From Planctomycetaceae bacterium UBA6163 (GTDB lineage: Bacteria; Planctomycetota; Planctomycetia; Pirellulales; Pirellulaceae), in assembly GCA_002428205.1 (NCBI GenBank), contig DIUH01000299.1, positions 1 to 23,209 of the forward strand: a DNA stretch of 23,209 nt, in the 5' to 3' direction. A program made the position numbers and the translations under genes. The notes beneath the pieces were generated by a model. The model made no database searches and had not been told where the DNA came from. It worked only from the letters and a program-made list of their open reading frames with translations. Numbering within the stretch: position 1 is the first letter of the stretch; each line of letters starts with the position of its first letter. Positions 16,117 through 23,209 of the stretch are shown here, in pieces.

Positions 16117-16517
16117 ATGTGTTTGGGATCGGAACCGAGATTATCGAATGCGTGCGGATCGCGAAGATGATTGAACGGCATGGCGAACTGTTTTTGGAGC
16201 GTGTTTATACGGTTGATGAGGTCGATTTTTGCAGCCGACATGCATTTTCGATCCAACAATATGCGGCACGCTGGGCAGCCAAGGAGGCGACCGTCAAGGC
16301 GCTTCGCGGTCGCCCCCAGGGAATTCGTTGGAACCAGATTGAAGTCAACCTGGATACCGTTCAGGGACCGTCGATAAAGCTGAACAGTCGTGCGGCCCAG
16401 TGGGCATCGCAATGCGGAATCCAAAAAGTTCAAATCAGTTTTGGATCGTGTCGGACTCACGCGACGGCATTCGCTATCGCCATCATGGCGTCATTACCCG
16501 ATTCAACTAGCGGTTAA
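16113..16517 (+). CDS. acpS: Holo-[acyl-carrier-protein] synthase
   Basis: AcpS transfers 4'-phosphopantetheine from CoA to acyl carrier protein, with Mg2+, in the cytosol. The 134-residue protein has the family start FGIGTEIIE, the signature WAAKEATVKAL (E58 aligns with the metal-binding Glu) and the C-terminal SCRTHATAFAIA. The usual Asp of GTDI(V/I)E, a metal ligand, is Glu9 here, a conservative change seen in some homologues. The start ATG overlaps the trpS stop in ATGA, which implies coupling and explains the lack of an own ribosome binding site. A hairpin follows directly after the stop codon. Confidence 0.93.
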   Translation: MNVFGIGTEIIECVRIAKMIERHGELFLERVYTVDEVDFCSRHAFSIQQYAARWAAKEATVKALRGRPQGIRWNQIEVNLDTVQGPSIKLNSRAAQWASQCGIQKVQISFGSCRTHATAFAIAIMASLPDSTSG

Positions 16518-16518
16518 G

Positions 16519-16537
16519 CAGGTTTACAAAAAACCTG
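16519..16537 (+). terminator. Hairpin after acpS
   Basis: CAGGTTT (16519-16525) pairs with AAACCTG (16531-16537) around a 5-nt loop, starting 2 nt after the acpS stop codon. A short TTTTAT lies 7 nt further on. It is a weak intrinsic-terminator candidate. Confidence 0.4.
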
Positions 16538-16903
16538 ACGCAGATTTTATCGCCCAGCGGCCACATGGTCGAATCTGACGCCCAACGTGATCAAGCCTTG
16601 CCGGTTATCGCGATCCTAATCAGCAGGTTGACATTTCCAGGTTGTCACATCCTGCCGTGTATTGCGCAAACGACCGTTGATTTGGCAAAGATTCGTTTTC
16701 AATCAGCAGATATTGCAATTCTTGCAGGCAGGTTTCCCGATTCTGTAACCATGGCGGGCACTTTGGACGCCTGCTGAGAGGGGTGAGGAGACACCTGCTC
16801 AACCGGTCTCAACGGATTGTGTCGTCTGGGTCATGGATTGTCCCATCTATCAGTTTCAAAGGAACAATTCGCACGTCGTTAAAAAGCGGTGTATGCCAAT
16901 GGG

Positions 16904-16923
16904 TTGACTGTTCAGATAGTCAA
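16904..16923 (+). promoter_or_regulatory. Palindrome upstream of the outer-membrane protein gene
   Basis: TTGACT and AGTCAA form a 6-bp inverted repeat with an 8-nt centre, 45 nt before the GTG start. It could be an operator. The TTGACT half also resembles a -35 box, but no good -10 is spaced for it. Confidence 0.25.
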
Positions 16924-16968
16924 TCGTGGCCCCGACGAAAATGACACAAGCGATTAAAAGGAGTCATC

Positions 16969-18750
16969 GTGAAGGTCAATTGGATTAAGAGCATTGCGTA
17001 CGGGATCGGTGTCGCCAGCCTGTCCGCCATTCCCCAAACAAGTTTTGCTCAGTCGGGCAATTATGTTCCGCCCAGCGGATGGAACAACTTTAACCCCGCT
17101 GCCGCGATACAACAGCCACGTACCAATCCGGCGCAGAGTGACCCCGCGTCACCGCATTTCCGTACGGCGGCAACACCGGTCGCCCGGAATGTAGGCCAAC
17201 AGGGACAAATGCCTCAGGCACAGATCCCTCAGGTTGCGCCCCAGCAACAATACAGCTTCGCACCGCCGCAAAATCATTATTCGCCGACGCAGCAAACTTA
17301 TTCGTCGCCGCCAAGTTTGTCGGCTCCCCAAGCTTCGTACGGCGTCCCAGCCTACTCGGTGGCTCGGCGCAATGACTCGCCTGCGATGATTGAGAGCCAG
17401 TTACATGGCCATCGGGAGCAGTTACCCGCCGGACCAATGGCAAACGCAGAGCCATTGGTCAGCGAACAGTTTCATGGACATTCATATGTTCCTACACCGT
17501 CGCCTTATTTGGAAGCGGCGTCTGCACCGTGGGAATCGGGCAGTTGTGCAACCGGATCATGCGGCAGTGGCATGGCTGGCGGTTTTGCACCCGGCGATTG
17601 CGCCCCAGTACGTCCGCCGTTGTTCCCTTGGTTTGGCGGCGCCGACATTCTGTTCTGGCAAATGGCCAACAATACCAATCATCGCTTGGTACTTGAAACC
17701 GGTATGCCAAGCAACACGCTTTTGAATAGTCGGCAAGTCGATCCTGGCGATGGCATCGGTTACGACCTTTTCTTTGGTCGTTACTTCGGATGTGGCCAGT
17801 ATGCCATTTCGGTAAACTATTTGAACTTCGACCCAGGCCGTGAAACGGCAAGGGTTACCGGTGCGCCACTGGCTTACTATGCCGCCATGCCCGCTTTTGA
17901 AAACATCGGGTATTACGATACCGTCGGCGATCCGGGTTCACCGTATACGTCGATGAAAGACGTCTTCGATGGGATGCCGAACTATGCGATCCAGCGTGAT
18001 GTTTCGTTCCAAGGTGTTGAGCTGAACCTTTGGTCGTTCGGATTTGGTGGTGCACGTCGATTGGCGCCCGCTTGCGGAACCGGTTTATCGTGTGGATTCC
18101 ACAATCCGTTGAGTGCCGGCGGTGCACACGGCGGTGCGTGTTGCCCACCCCGAGCGGCTCGCCACGGTTATGGCGGATTCGGTGGACCACTGGAGAGGCC
18201 ATGTGCGGGTTCGTCGCAGTTGGCCCTCTCACAAGGTTTTCGTTGGTTCCAATTCAACGATGACTTTCGGTTTTCGGCCGACAACGGTGTCGATCAAGCG
18301 ATGTTCGACAGCAACGCGCAGAACGACCTGTTCGGTTACCAGATCGGTGGCCGTTGGAATTACTGCTTAACCAGCCGTGTGAACCTAGGACTGGGGGCTA
18401 GATTCGGAGCTTACGCCAACAGTGTTGAAGTGCGTCAACGAGTCGGCAACGAAGCCATGCCGGCTCGTTACGAATCGCCGCTTGATGTGGCATCACGCCG
18501 CCATGTCGATATGCGAGATCGTGGCACGGTGCTGTCTGGATTGGGCGAGATCGACTTGGGAGCCGGATTCCGATTGACAGATTGCTGGACGATCCGAGGC
18601 GGTTACCGTGTGATGGGGATCAGTGGCGTGGCGACTTCGGTTGGCATGATCAAGCACGAGATGTTCCGAGAAAACTTGAATGCCCGACACGAAGCTAACG
18701 ACTCGGTGCTGCTGCATGGTGCCTACATCGGCAGCGAGTTTAACTGGTAA
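16969..18750 (+). CDS. BBP7-family outer-membrane beta-barrel protein
   Basis: This 593-residue protein has a signal peptide cut after SFA-Q (about residue 27). A Pro/Gln/Ser-rich, probably disordered region (about 28-170) contains two similar units around LHGH and FHGH. A Cys/Gly-rich linker (CATGSCGSG) precedes PLFPWFGGADILFWQ (about residue 218 onward), the typical opening of the planctomycete BBP7 barrel family. The rest is aromatic-rich beta-strand sequence (GYDLFFGRYFG, SQGFRWFQFNDDF, VNLGLGARFGAY) ending in an aromatic residue (EFNW), the usual outer-membrane sorting feature. The GTG start is fixed by AAGGAG at 16958-16963, 5 nt upstream, the strongest ribosome binding site in the window, suggesting high expression. 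It probably sits in the outer membrane; function is unknown. Confidence 0.87.
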   Translation: MKVNWIKSIAYGIGVASLSAIPQTSFAQSGNYVPPSGWNNFNPAAAIQQPRTNPAQSDPASPHFRTAATPVARNVGQQGQMPQAQIPQVAPQQQYSFAPPQNHYSPTQQTYSSPPSLSAPQASYGVPAYSVARRNDSPAMIESQLHGHREQLPAGPMANAEPLVSEQFHGHSYVPTPSPYLEAASAPWESGSCATGSCGSGMAGGFAPGDCAPVRPPLFPWFGGADILFWQMANNTNHRLVLETGMPSNTLLNSRQVDPGDGIGYDLFFGRYFGCGQYAISVNYLNFDPGRETARVTGAPLAYYAAMPAFENIGYYDTVGDPGSPYTSMKDVFDGMPNYAIQRDVSFQGVELNLWSFGFGGARRLAPACGTGLSCGFHNPLSAGGAHGGACCPPRAARHGYGGFGGPLERPCAGSSQLALSQGFRWFQFNDDFRFSADNGVDQAMFDSNAQNDLFGYQIGGRWNYCLTSRVNLGLGARFGAYANSVEVRQRVGNEAMPARYESPLDVASRRHVDMRDRGTVLSGLGEIDLGAGFRLTDCWTIRGGYRVMGISGVATSVGMIKHEMFRENLNARHEANDSVLLHGAYIGSEFNW

Positions 18751-19109
18751 TCGACCGAACCCGAGCGTCGCCCCCACAGCGGATCATTGACCGCGACGCT
18801 TGCAGTTAGGTCAGCACGAACACCTTCGGGTTGCGCAAGCGACACGAAGGTGTTCTCGCTTCTTGATGCAGTCGCCAACAAACGAAAACTTATAAATCTT
18901 ATAATCTTCACCTTGCCGGCTATTGGCCAGCAGATCTTGATTCTTGGCGTGTGTCGTTTGGAACCTATTCGAACCTCAGGAAAATCGCCGCTGATCGCGG
19001 TCAGGCAACTTCTTGCCCTTTTGACGCCCCAGCGACCAAAGTTTACAAATAGCGTCGGCCACAATCACGGCCAATTTCTACAAACCACCCCTTGCAACTC
19101 GGACAGATA
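18751..19109 (+). other. Intergenic region between the BBP7 gene and the Fae homologue
   Basis: These roughly 360 nt contain no supported gene. A long hairpin (18818-18855) ends the upstream transcription unit. An AT-rich segment (18887-18907) including TATAAT at 18900-18905 could be the -10 of a promoter for the Fae homologue, but no suitably spaced -35 is seen. Confidence 0.5.
18818..18855 (+). terminator. Long hairpin after the BBP7 gene
   Basis: GAACACCTTCG (18818-18828) pairs perfectly over 11 bp with CGAAGGTGTTC (18845-18855); the loop contains the palindrome TTGCGCAA (18831-18838). It lies 67 nt after the stop codon. Following T residues are interrupted, so it may be a terminator or an mRNA 3'-stabilising stem. 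Confidence 0.5.
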
Positions 19110-19658
19110 ATGCGACTCGGAATGCGAACCGCCGAAGCTTTGGTCGAAGGCGACGAACCCTACCTATGTGCCGAACCGGAAATCGCGATCGGCGAACTCG
19201 ATGGACCAGTCGGAACCGCGCTGGCCACATTATTGGGCGACCAAGTAAAAGGCCACACTCGCGTTTTCGCGATTCTTAACAGCGACGTGCAAGTGAAACC
19301 GGCGACGTTGATGGTCAGCAAGGTGACCGTATCGAGCACCCGGTACACAAACATCCTGATGGGCACGGTCCAAGCCGGCATCGCGCACGGAGTTCTCGAT
19401 GCCGTTCGCGCCGGGGTGATCGATAAATCCAAGGCGAACGATTTGGGAATCATCTATTCCGTCTGGCTGGACCCCAGTGTCGCGACGTTGACCAAAATCG
19501 ACCACAAGGCGCTGTTCGAAATCCACCGCGAAGCAACCGTGAAGGTGCTGAAGAAGGCACTCGCCAACGAACCGTCGATCGATTGGTTGCTGGACAACCA
19601 GCATACGGTTGAACACTTCTTTCACCAGCTTGGCGTCAACGGCGAACTCGATTCTTAA
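19110..19658 (+). CDS. Formaldehyde-activating-enzyme (Fae) family protein, His-less paralogue
   Basis: This 182-residue protein belongs to the Fae family, which condenses formaldehyde with tetrahydromethanopterin in C1 metabolism. Recognisable blocks are EALVEGDE at the start, GTALATLLGDQVKGHT, VKPATLMVSKVTV and VQAGIAHGVLDAVRAGVI. In characterised Fae the catalytic His sits in a segment like NEVAHIDL; here the equivalent reads PYLCAEPEIAIG (residues 17-28) with no His. It may therefore lack classic Fae activity and be a divergent paralogue, as planctomycetes are known to carry Fae and Fae-like copies. No other C1 genes are adjacent. ATG 19110 is chosen; TTG 19092 and ATG 19122 are alternatives in the same frame. 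A hairpin follows the gene. Confidence 0.8.
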   Translation: MRLGMRTAEALVEGDEPYLCAEPEIAIGELDGPVGTALATLLGDQVKGHTRVFAILNSDVQVKPATLMVSKVTVSSTRYTNILMGTVQAGIAHGVLDAVRAGVIDKSKANDLGIIYSVWLDPSVATLTKIDHKALFEIHREATVKVLKKALANEPSIDWLLDNQHTVEHFFHQLGVNGELDS

Positions 19659-19694
19659 CAGAAAACCCGGGTCGATAACAGCACAACGTAAAGG

Positions 19695-19738
19695 CGCGTC
19701 CACCAGTCAATTCGGTTTGTCGGGCACAGGTGGACGCG
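19695..19738 (+). terminator. Hairpin after the Fae homologue
   Basis: CGCGTCCACC (19695-19704) pairs perfectly with GGTGGACGCG (19729-19738), 36 nt past the stop codon. No immediate T-run follows. It is probably the end of the Fae-homologue transcript. Confidence 0.45.
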
Positions 19739-19797
19739 TTCGGCCGGAATGATTGGTTTTACTGAACGATTGTTACCAACAAATCTGGCAATTGTTT

Positions 19798-19803
19798 TAT
19801 AAT
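19798..19803 (+). promoter_or_regulatory. Candidate -10 box upstream of the retropepsin-like gene
   Basis: A perfect TATAAT lies 72 nt before the GTG start in an AT-rich patch. TTGTTA (19770-19775) is the nearest -35-like sequence but is 22 nt away, too far for a standard promoter. Confidence 0.25.
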
Positions 19804-19875
19804 CGATCGAGATTTTTGTGCTTTTGGTGCGTCTGAAACGCAGACAATGCGAACTTTCCCACCGCTGCCGCCCGG

Positions 19876-20997
19876 GTGAACCCAGTGCCAACTCACTCCA
19901 CTTGCATCTTTAAACGCCTCGCCATCTGTCTAACAACGTTTGCGGTCGCAGCGACGTCCCTGGCACAGGAACCGGACGCAGCCAAGCCACAGCCGCCAAG
20001 ATCGGCACCTTACAGTGATGAAATCGTTGCCAAGGCTGACAAAATCTTCGCTGACGCCGGACTGAAACGCAGTGGCAAAACGATCGTTTCGCTTGAGGCG
20101 GCCGACATCAACCGTGAAATCGCAAACCTGACCAAGAGCCGCCGGTCGGTCAAAATGTTAGCCGACGCACGTAAGGCGACCGAGGAACAAATCAAATTTT
20201 CGGGCGAGCAGTTTCGGTTGATCGACGCCCAAAACGGCGAACTGAACGCTCGGCTTGTCCAGGCCGCCGGTGACGTGATCGCCAACAATCGCTTGGTCGG
20301 GTTGATCAACGCAAACTCAGTAAAATTGCGTCAATTCGATGAACAGCGGACAACCTTGCGGGAAAAATTGGTCGCAGACCGCAAAGCATTGATCGAAGCC
20401 GAAACGGCTTATGTCGATGCGGTTGTCATGATCCGCGATAAGTTAACCGATTTGCAAACACGACTCGAAGAATCTTTGCAAGCCAAGGACTTGCAGGTCG
20501 CGTTGAAGGTCTACCACGCGAACTTTCAAACTGCCGAGTCGATCGACCTTGCCGAATTGATCGGCCCGCTTGATCGGCGACTCAAGCAGGTCGAAAAGGA
20601 AGTTTTCCAAGAAACAATTTCACTGACAACGAACGACTCGGGGTCGATTTTCGTGAACGTGACCGTCGGCGACGTGACAGTGCCAATGATCCTGGACAGC
20701 GGCGCGTCGATGGTGATTCTACCTTCAGAAACAGCGACAAAATTGGGCGTTTCGATTCCGCCCAGTCCGCAAGCGATCCGTTTAGTGCTGGCCGACGGAC
20801 GATCGATCGCGGCCAGTGGCGTGGTGATTCCGAAAATGCGGGTCGGTTTGTTCGAAGCCGAAAATGTCGACGCTGCGGTGCTGGAACCCAATGCGGTAGG
20901 CGCCGAACCGTTGTTAGGCATGACTTTCTTGGGAAACTTTAAGTTCGAGATCGATGGGCCAGCCAAAACGTTGAAGTTGTTGCGTGTCGGCGAGTAG
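19876..20997 (+). CDS. Exported coiled-coil protein with retropepsin-like aspartic protease domain
   Basis: This 373-residue protein has a signal peptide (KRLAICLTTFAVAATSLAQ, cut near residue 30), a long charged helical region (about 45-240, heptad-like, rich in Ala, Glu, Lys and Gln), and a C-terminal retropepsin-type domain. The catalytic motif is LDSGAS with Asp274. It is followed by LGV, the flap-like region, and PLLGMTFLGNFKFEID, the usual second half of bacterial retropepsin-like proteins. The domain occurs once, so an active enzyme would be a dimer, which the coiled coil could promote (inference). The start is GTG 19876, with GTG 19885 possible; neither has a clear Shine-Dalgarno site. 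It is probably a periplasmic protease or protease-derived binding protein with unknown substrate. Confidence 0.82.
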   Translation: MNPVPTHSTCIFKRLAICLTTFAVAATSLAQEPDAAKPQPPRSAPYSDEIVAKADKIFADAGLKRSGKTIVSLEAADINREIANLTKSRRSVKMLADARKATEEQIKFSGEQFRLIDAQNGELNARLVQAAGDVIANNRLVGLINANSVKLRQFDEQRTTLREKLVADRKALIEAETAYVDAVVMIRDKLTDLQTRLEESLQAKDLQVALKVYHANFQTAESIDLAELIGPLDRRLKQVEKEVFQETISLTTNDSGSIFVNVTVGDVTVPMILDSGASMVILPSETATKLGVSIPPSPQAIRLVLADGRSIAASGVVIPKMRVGLFEAENVDAAVLEPNAVGAEPLLGMTFLGNFKFEIDGPAKTLKLLRVGE

Positions 20998-21198
20998 GTG
21001 GGCAATTAAAATCGGGGCGGTGGTGACGATTGTGCCGGTGGGTTAGGACTAACTTCACCCGCTTTGGTGGGTCACCAGCTTGACTTTATGTCGCACTAAT
21101 GGCAGCATTTCCGCCTTGTTAGGCAAAATTGCTAGCAAGCGTGCTGTCCCGCCCCCAACCCGTTTCCCCCCTCCTCCTTTCCCGACAAAGCCCAGCCC

Positions 21199-22866
21199 AT
21201 GAACGATTCTGACCAGAAACCATCCCTGATCATGTTTTGGGGGTGTTTCATCGCATTGATCACCACCGCATTCGCGTTCATTACGCGTGCGTTCATGATC
21301 AATAACGAATCGATGTGGCCCAAGGATTTTGGGCTCGACAAAGTACAAGCCCAGGAACTTTTCGGTGCGGGGATTTGGCCGTTCGCGATCAGCATCATTT
21401 TGTTCAGTCTGGTGATCGACAAAATCGGTTACCGCTTCGCGATGTTGTTCAGCTTTGTTTGTTATTCGATCTATGCGGCGCTGGCACTGGCCGCCTACTC
21501 GATCGTTAAGTCCGATGCGATCACGCCAGAGACACTGGCCGACGCTCAAGCGCGAGGGCTGTCGATGTTGAAGATCGGCTCGATCATCTTAGGGTTGGGT
21601 AACGGAACGGTAGAAGCGTTCATTAACCCGGTCGTTGCGACGATGTTCAGCAGGAACAAAACGCAGTGGTTGAACATCCTGCACGCCGGTTGGCCGGGCG
21701 GCTTGGTGTTGGGCGGGTTGATCACGCTGATGCTCGGTCAAGCCGCTGAGGACGATTGGCGTTTGCTAATTTATATCATCGCGATTCCCGCGGTTATCTA
21801 TGTAATCATCCTCGTCCGTTTGGAGTTTCCGGTTTCCGAACGCGTCAGTTCGGGAGCAACCTATAAGGATATGCTTGGCGAGTTCGGCGTGGTCGGCGCG
21901 GCGCTAGCATCATTCCTGGTGTTCCGTGAATTGGGTAACGTGTTCGGGTTTCCGCCCTTGGTGGTGTGGACGCTGGTGATCGTTTCGTCGGCCGCTTATG
22001 GTGCTTATTGCCGCTCGCTCGGCCGTCCGATGATGATTTTCTTGTGCTTGATTATGATGCCGCTGGCGACCACGGAACTCGGTACCGATGGTGCAATCAC
22101 CGGGATTATGGAAGAACCGATGAAGGCGGCCGGTTTTAATCCGTTGTGGGTTTTGATCTACACATCAGCGATCATGATGGTGTTGCGATTCTTTGCCGGC
22201 CCAGTCGTCAAGGCGCTGACGCCGCTAGGCTTGCTGGCATCGTGTGCGGCACTTGCGATTGTTGGTCTTTACTTCCTGTCAGTCGTCCAAACGATGGCAA
22301 TGATCTTCATTGCGGCAACCGTTTACGGTGTTGCGAAAACATACTTCTGGCCAACGATGCTAGGGGTTGTGGCGGAGCAATTTCCCAAAGGTGGCGCGGT
22401 GACGCTGAACGCGATCGCCGGCATCGGTATGTTGACCGTCGGCATCATTGGCGGACCATTGATCGGTGCGATGCAGGAAGATTCGGCTCGCGTGGCAATG
22501 GAAGCGGAAATGCCGGGTACTTACGACCAAGTCAAAAAGGACAGCACTTACTTCTTGGGTGACTACACCGCGGTGGATGATGACAAGATGAAGGCGTTGC
22601 CTGAAGAAACGGCAACCGAAGCAGGCGAGTTGATCAAAACCGCCAAGCAAGGCGCGCTTGCTAAGGTGACGATTTTCCCGGCGTTCATGTTGGTTTGTTA
22701 CATCATCCTGATTCTGTACTTCAAGAGTCGCGGCGGTTACACCGCGGTGCACTTGGGCGCAGCCGACGACGCGACGCATCCGTCTCATGGACATGGTGGC
22801 GGGGTCGATCGCAACGTGACCGCTGATGAAGCGATCGCGGATGGATTGGTCGGACCCAACGAATGA
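21199..22866 (+). CDS. MFS transporter
   Basis: This 555-residue integral membrane protein shows about 12 hydrophobic helices. The loop after TM2 reads DKIGYRFAML, a variant of MFS motif A. The segment ILGLGNGTVEAFINPVVATMF and the later GVAKTYFWPTMLGVVAEQFP fit MFS helices. Two longer hydrophilic parts are present: a loop near residues 430-475 and a C-terminal tail rich in His and Gly (SHGHGGGVD), which could bind metal or be unstructured. The family is secure but the substrate is not. ATG 21199 is the first start with the hydrophobic N-terminus in place; no Shine-Dalgarno site precedes it. A hairpin follows after 24 nt. Confidence 0.88.
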   Translation: MNDSDQKPSLIMFWGCFIALITTAFAFITRAFMINNESMWPKDFGLDKVQAQELFGAGIWPFAISIILFSLVIDKIGYRFAMLFSFVCYSIYAALALAAYSIVKSDAITPETLADAQARGLSMLKIGSIILGLGNGTVEAFINPVVATMFSRNKTQWLNILHAGWPGGLVLGGLITLMLGQAAEDDWRLLIYIIAIPAVIYVIILVRLEFPVSERVSSGATYKDMLGEFGVVGAALASFLVFRELGNVFGFPPLVVWTLVIVSSAAYGAYCRSLGRPMMIFLCLIMMPLATTELGTDGAITGIMEEPMKAAGFNPLWVLIYTSAIMMVLRFFAGPVVKALTPLGLLASCAALAIVGLYFLSVVQTMAMIFIAATVYGVAKTYFWPTMLGVVAEQFPKGGAVTLNAIAGIGMLTVGIIGGPLIGAMQEDSARVAMEAEMPGTYDQVKKDSTYFLGDYTAVDDDKMKALPEETATEAGELIKTAKQGALAKVTIFPAFMLVCYIILILYFKSRGGYTAVHLGAADDATHPSHGHGGGVDRNVTADEAIADGLVGPNE

Positions 22867-22890
22867 CTCCTTGGTTTTGAATCGGCACAC

Positions 22891-22916
22891 GCCGCTGGCC
22901 TGCTTCGGCCAGCGGC
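22891..22916 (+). terminator. Strong GC-rich hairpin after the MFS gene
   Basis: GCCGCTGGCC (22891-22900) pairs perfectly with GGCCAGCGGC (22907-22916) around the 6-nt loop TGCTTC. It begins 24 nt after the stop codon. No T-tract follows, but the stem is the most stable in the window. Confidence 0.55.
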
Positions 22917-22989
22917 CGTGGCGTGATAGCCTGACGCGTTGTGCGGTTTGTGGTTTCGGTTGCGGAATCGCTTTGATCCGAGGGACGTG

Positions 22990-23209
22990 TTGTCGACCAA
23001 TAATCTGCTAAACACCGAGCGTCGTTTATCGTACGCCAGCACCGAAGATTTCGTCGCCCTTGATGCCGAACATTGGGCGATCGAGCCGTTTATTCCGATC
23101 AATACCGCAGAGTTGATCGACGCATTGATTGCCCGGTGGAGCACTTGGTCAGCAAGCGAGTCTGGCGATTCTTTCTCGAATGAAACCGCTCCATCACTGG
23201 ATGCTTCGC
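22990..23209 (+). CDS. Partial unidentified protein (5' end only)
   Basis: An open frame starts at TTG 22990 and runs off the right edge; 73 residues are visible. GAGGG (22980-22984) lies 5 nt upstream and supports this start; GTG 22987, directly before it in the same frame, is the alternative. The protein begins MSTNNLLNTERRLSY and has EPFIPINTAELIDALI, which faintly resembles the RFIP...LI opening of DUF3754 (TMEM143-like) proteins; this is a guess. There is no signal peptide. The coding assignment rests on the open frame, the ribosome binding site and the codon use. Confidence 0.6.
   Translation, partial: MSTNNLLNTERRLSYASTEDFVALDAEHWAIEPFIPINTAELIDALIARWSTWSASESGDSFSNETAPSLDAS

Larger units (their letters stand above)
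16518..16968 (+). other. Intergenic region with terminator-like hairpin and BBP7 leader
   Basis: No gene is supported in these 451 nt. The left edge carries a hairpin after acpS. The right edge holds the leader of the outer-membrane protein gene: a TTGACT/AGTCAA palindrome (16904-16923) and a strong AAGGAG at 16958-16963. The middle includes a GCAGGC/GCCTGC inverted pair with a long loop, which I could not match to any RNA family. Confidence 0.6.

Noticed and set aside
16725..16800. Possible riboswitch in the region before the BBP7 gene
   Set aside because: The GCAGGC/GCCTGC pair and a CTGAGA-like string recalled known riboswitches, but no family core could be traced, and the downstream gene is not a biosynthesis or transport gene.

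Overview
The window reads as chromosomal DNA of a planctomycete, most likely of the Rhodopirellula/Rubripirellula (Pirellulaceae) type. The evidence is a combination of families: a very large Ser/Thr kinase carrying RDD membrane domains, two exported PQQ-like beta-propeller proteins, a BBP7-type outer-membrane protein, a formaldehyde-activating-enzyme (Fae) homologue, a Tat-exported Gfo/Idh/MocA oxidoreductase, and dispersed purine and tryptophan genes. Many starts are GTG or TTG and Shine-Dalgarno sites are often weak. No rRNA, tRNA, CRISPR array, integrase or transposase gene was recognised. The assignment to a lineage is inference from family content only.

Layout. 1-2240 is a two-gene minus-strand unit: an alpha/beta hydrolase followed by a Gfo/Idh/MocA oxidoreductase, ending in a terminator-like hairpin. 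2549-7867 is a plus-strand unit: a 1111-residue kinase (kinase, RDD, degenerate kinase, second RDD), a polytopic membrane protein and a Nudix hydrolase. 8031-10408 holds purH and trpC, 23 nt apart. 10409-10923 is non-coding and carries a roughly 340-bp element bounded by near-perfect 33-bp inverted repeats with nested palindromes inside, followed by a second imperfect palindrome.

10924-14929 encodes exported proteins: a small HExxH metallopeptidase candidate (minus) divergent from a PQQ-like propeller protein (plus), which converges on a second, larger PQQ-like protein (minus) with a tandem Asp-Pro-Phe repeat tail. 15151-16517 is trpS overlapping acpS by 4 nt. 16969-18750 is a BBP7-type outer-membrane protein with a strong Shine-Dalgarno site. 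19110-19658 is a Fae homologue that appears to lack the catalytic His. 19876-20997 is an exported coiled-coil protein with a retropepsin-like domain. 21199-22866 is an MFS transporter, and the start of an unidentified gene runs off the right edge.

How they work together. Housekeeping functions (purine synthesis, tryptophan synthesis, Trp-tRNA charging, carrier-protein activation) are interleaved with cell-envelope and signalling proteins. No single pathway unites the window. The most unusual items are the two-RDD kinase, the inverted-repeat element and the His-less Fae homologue.
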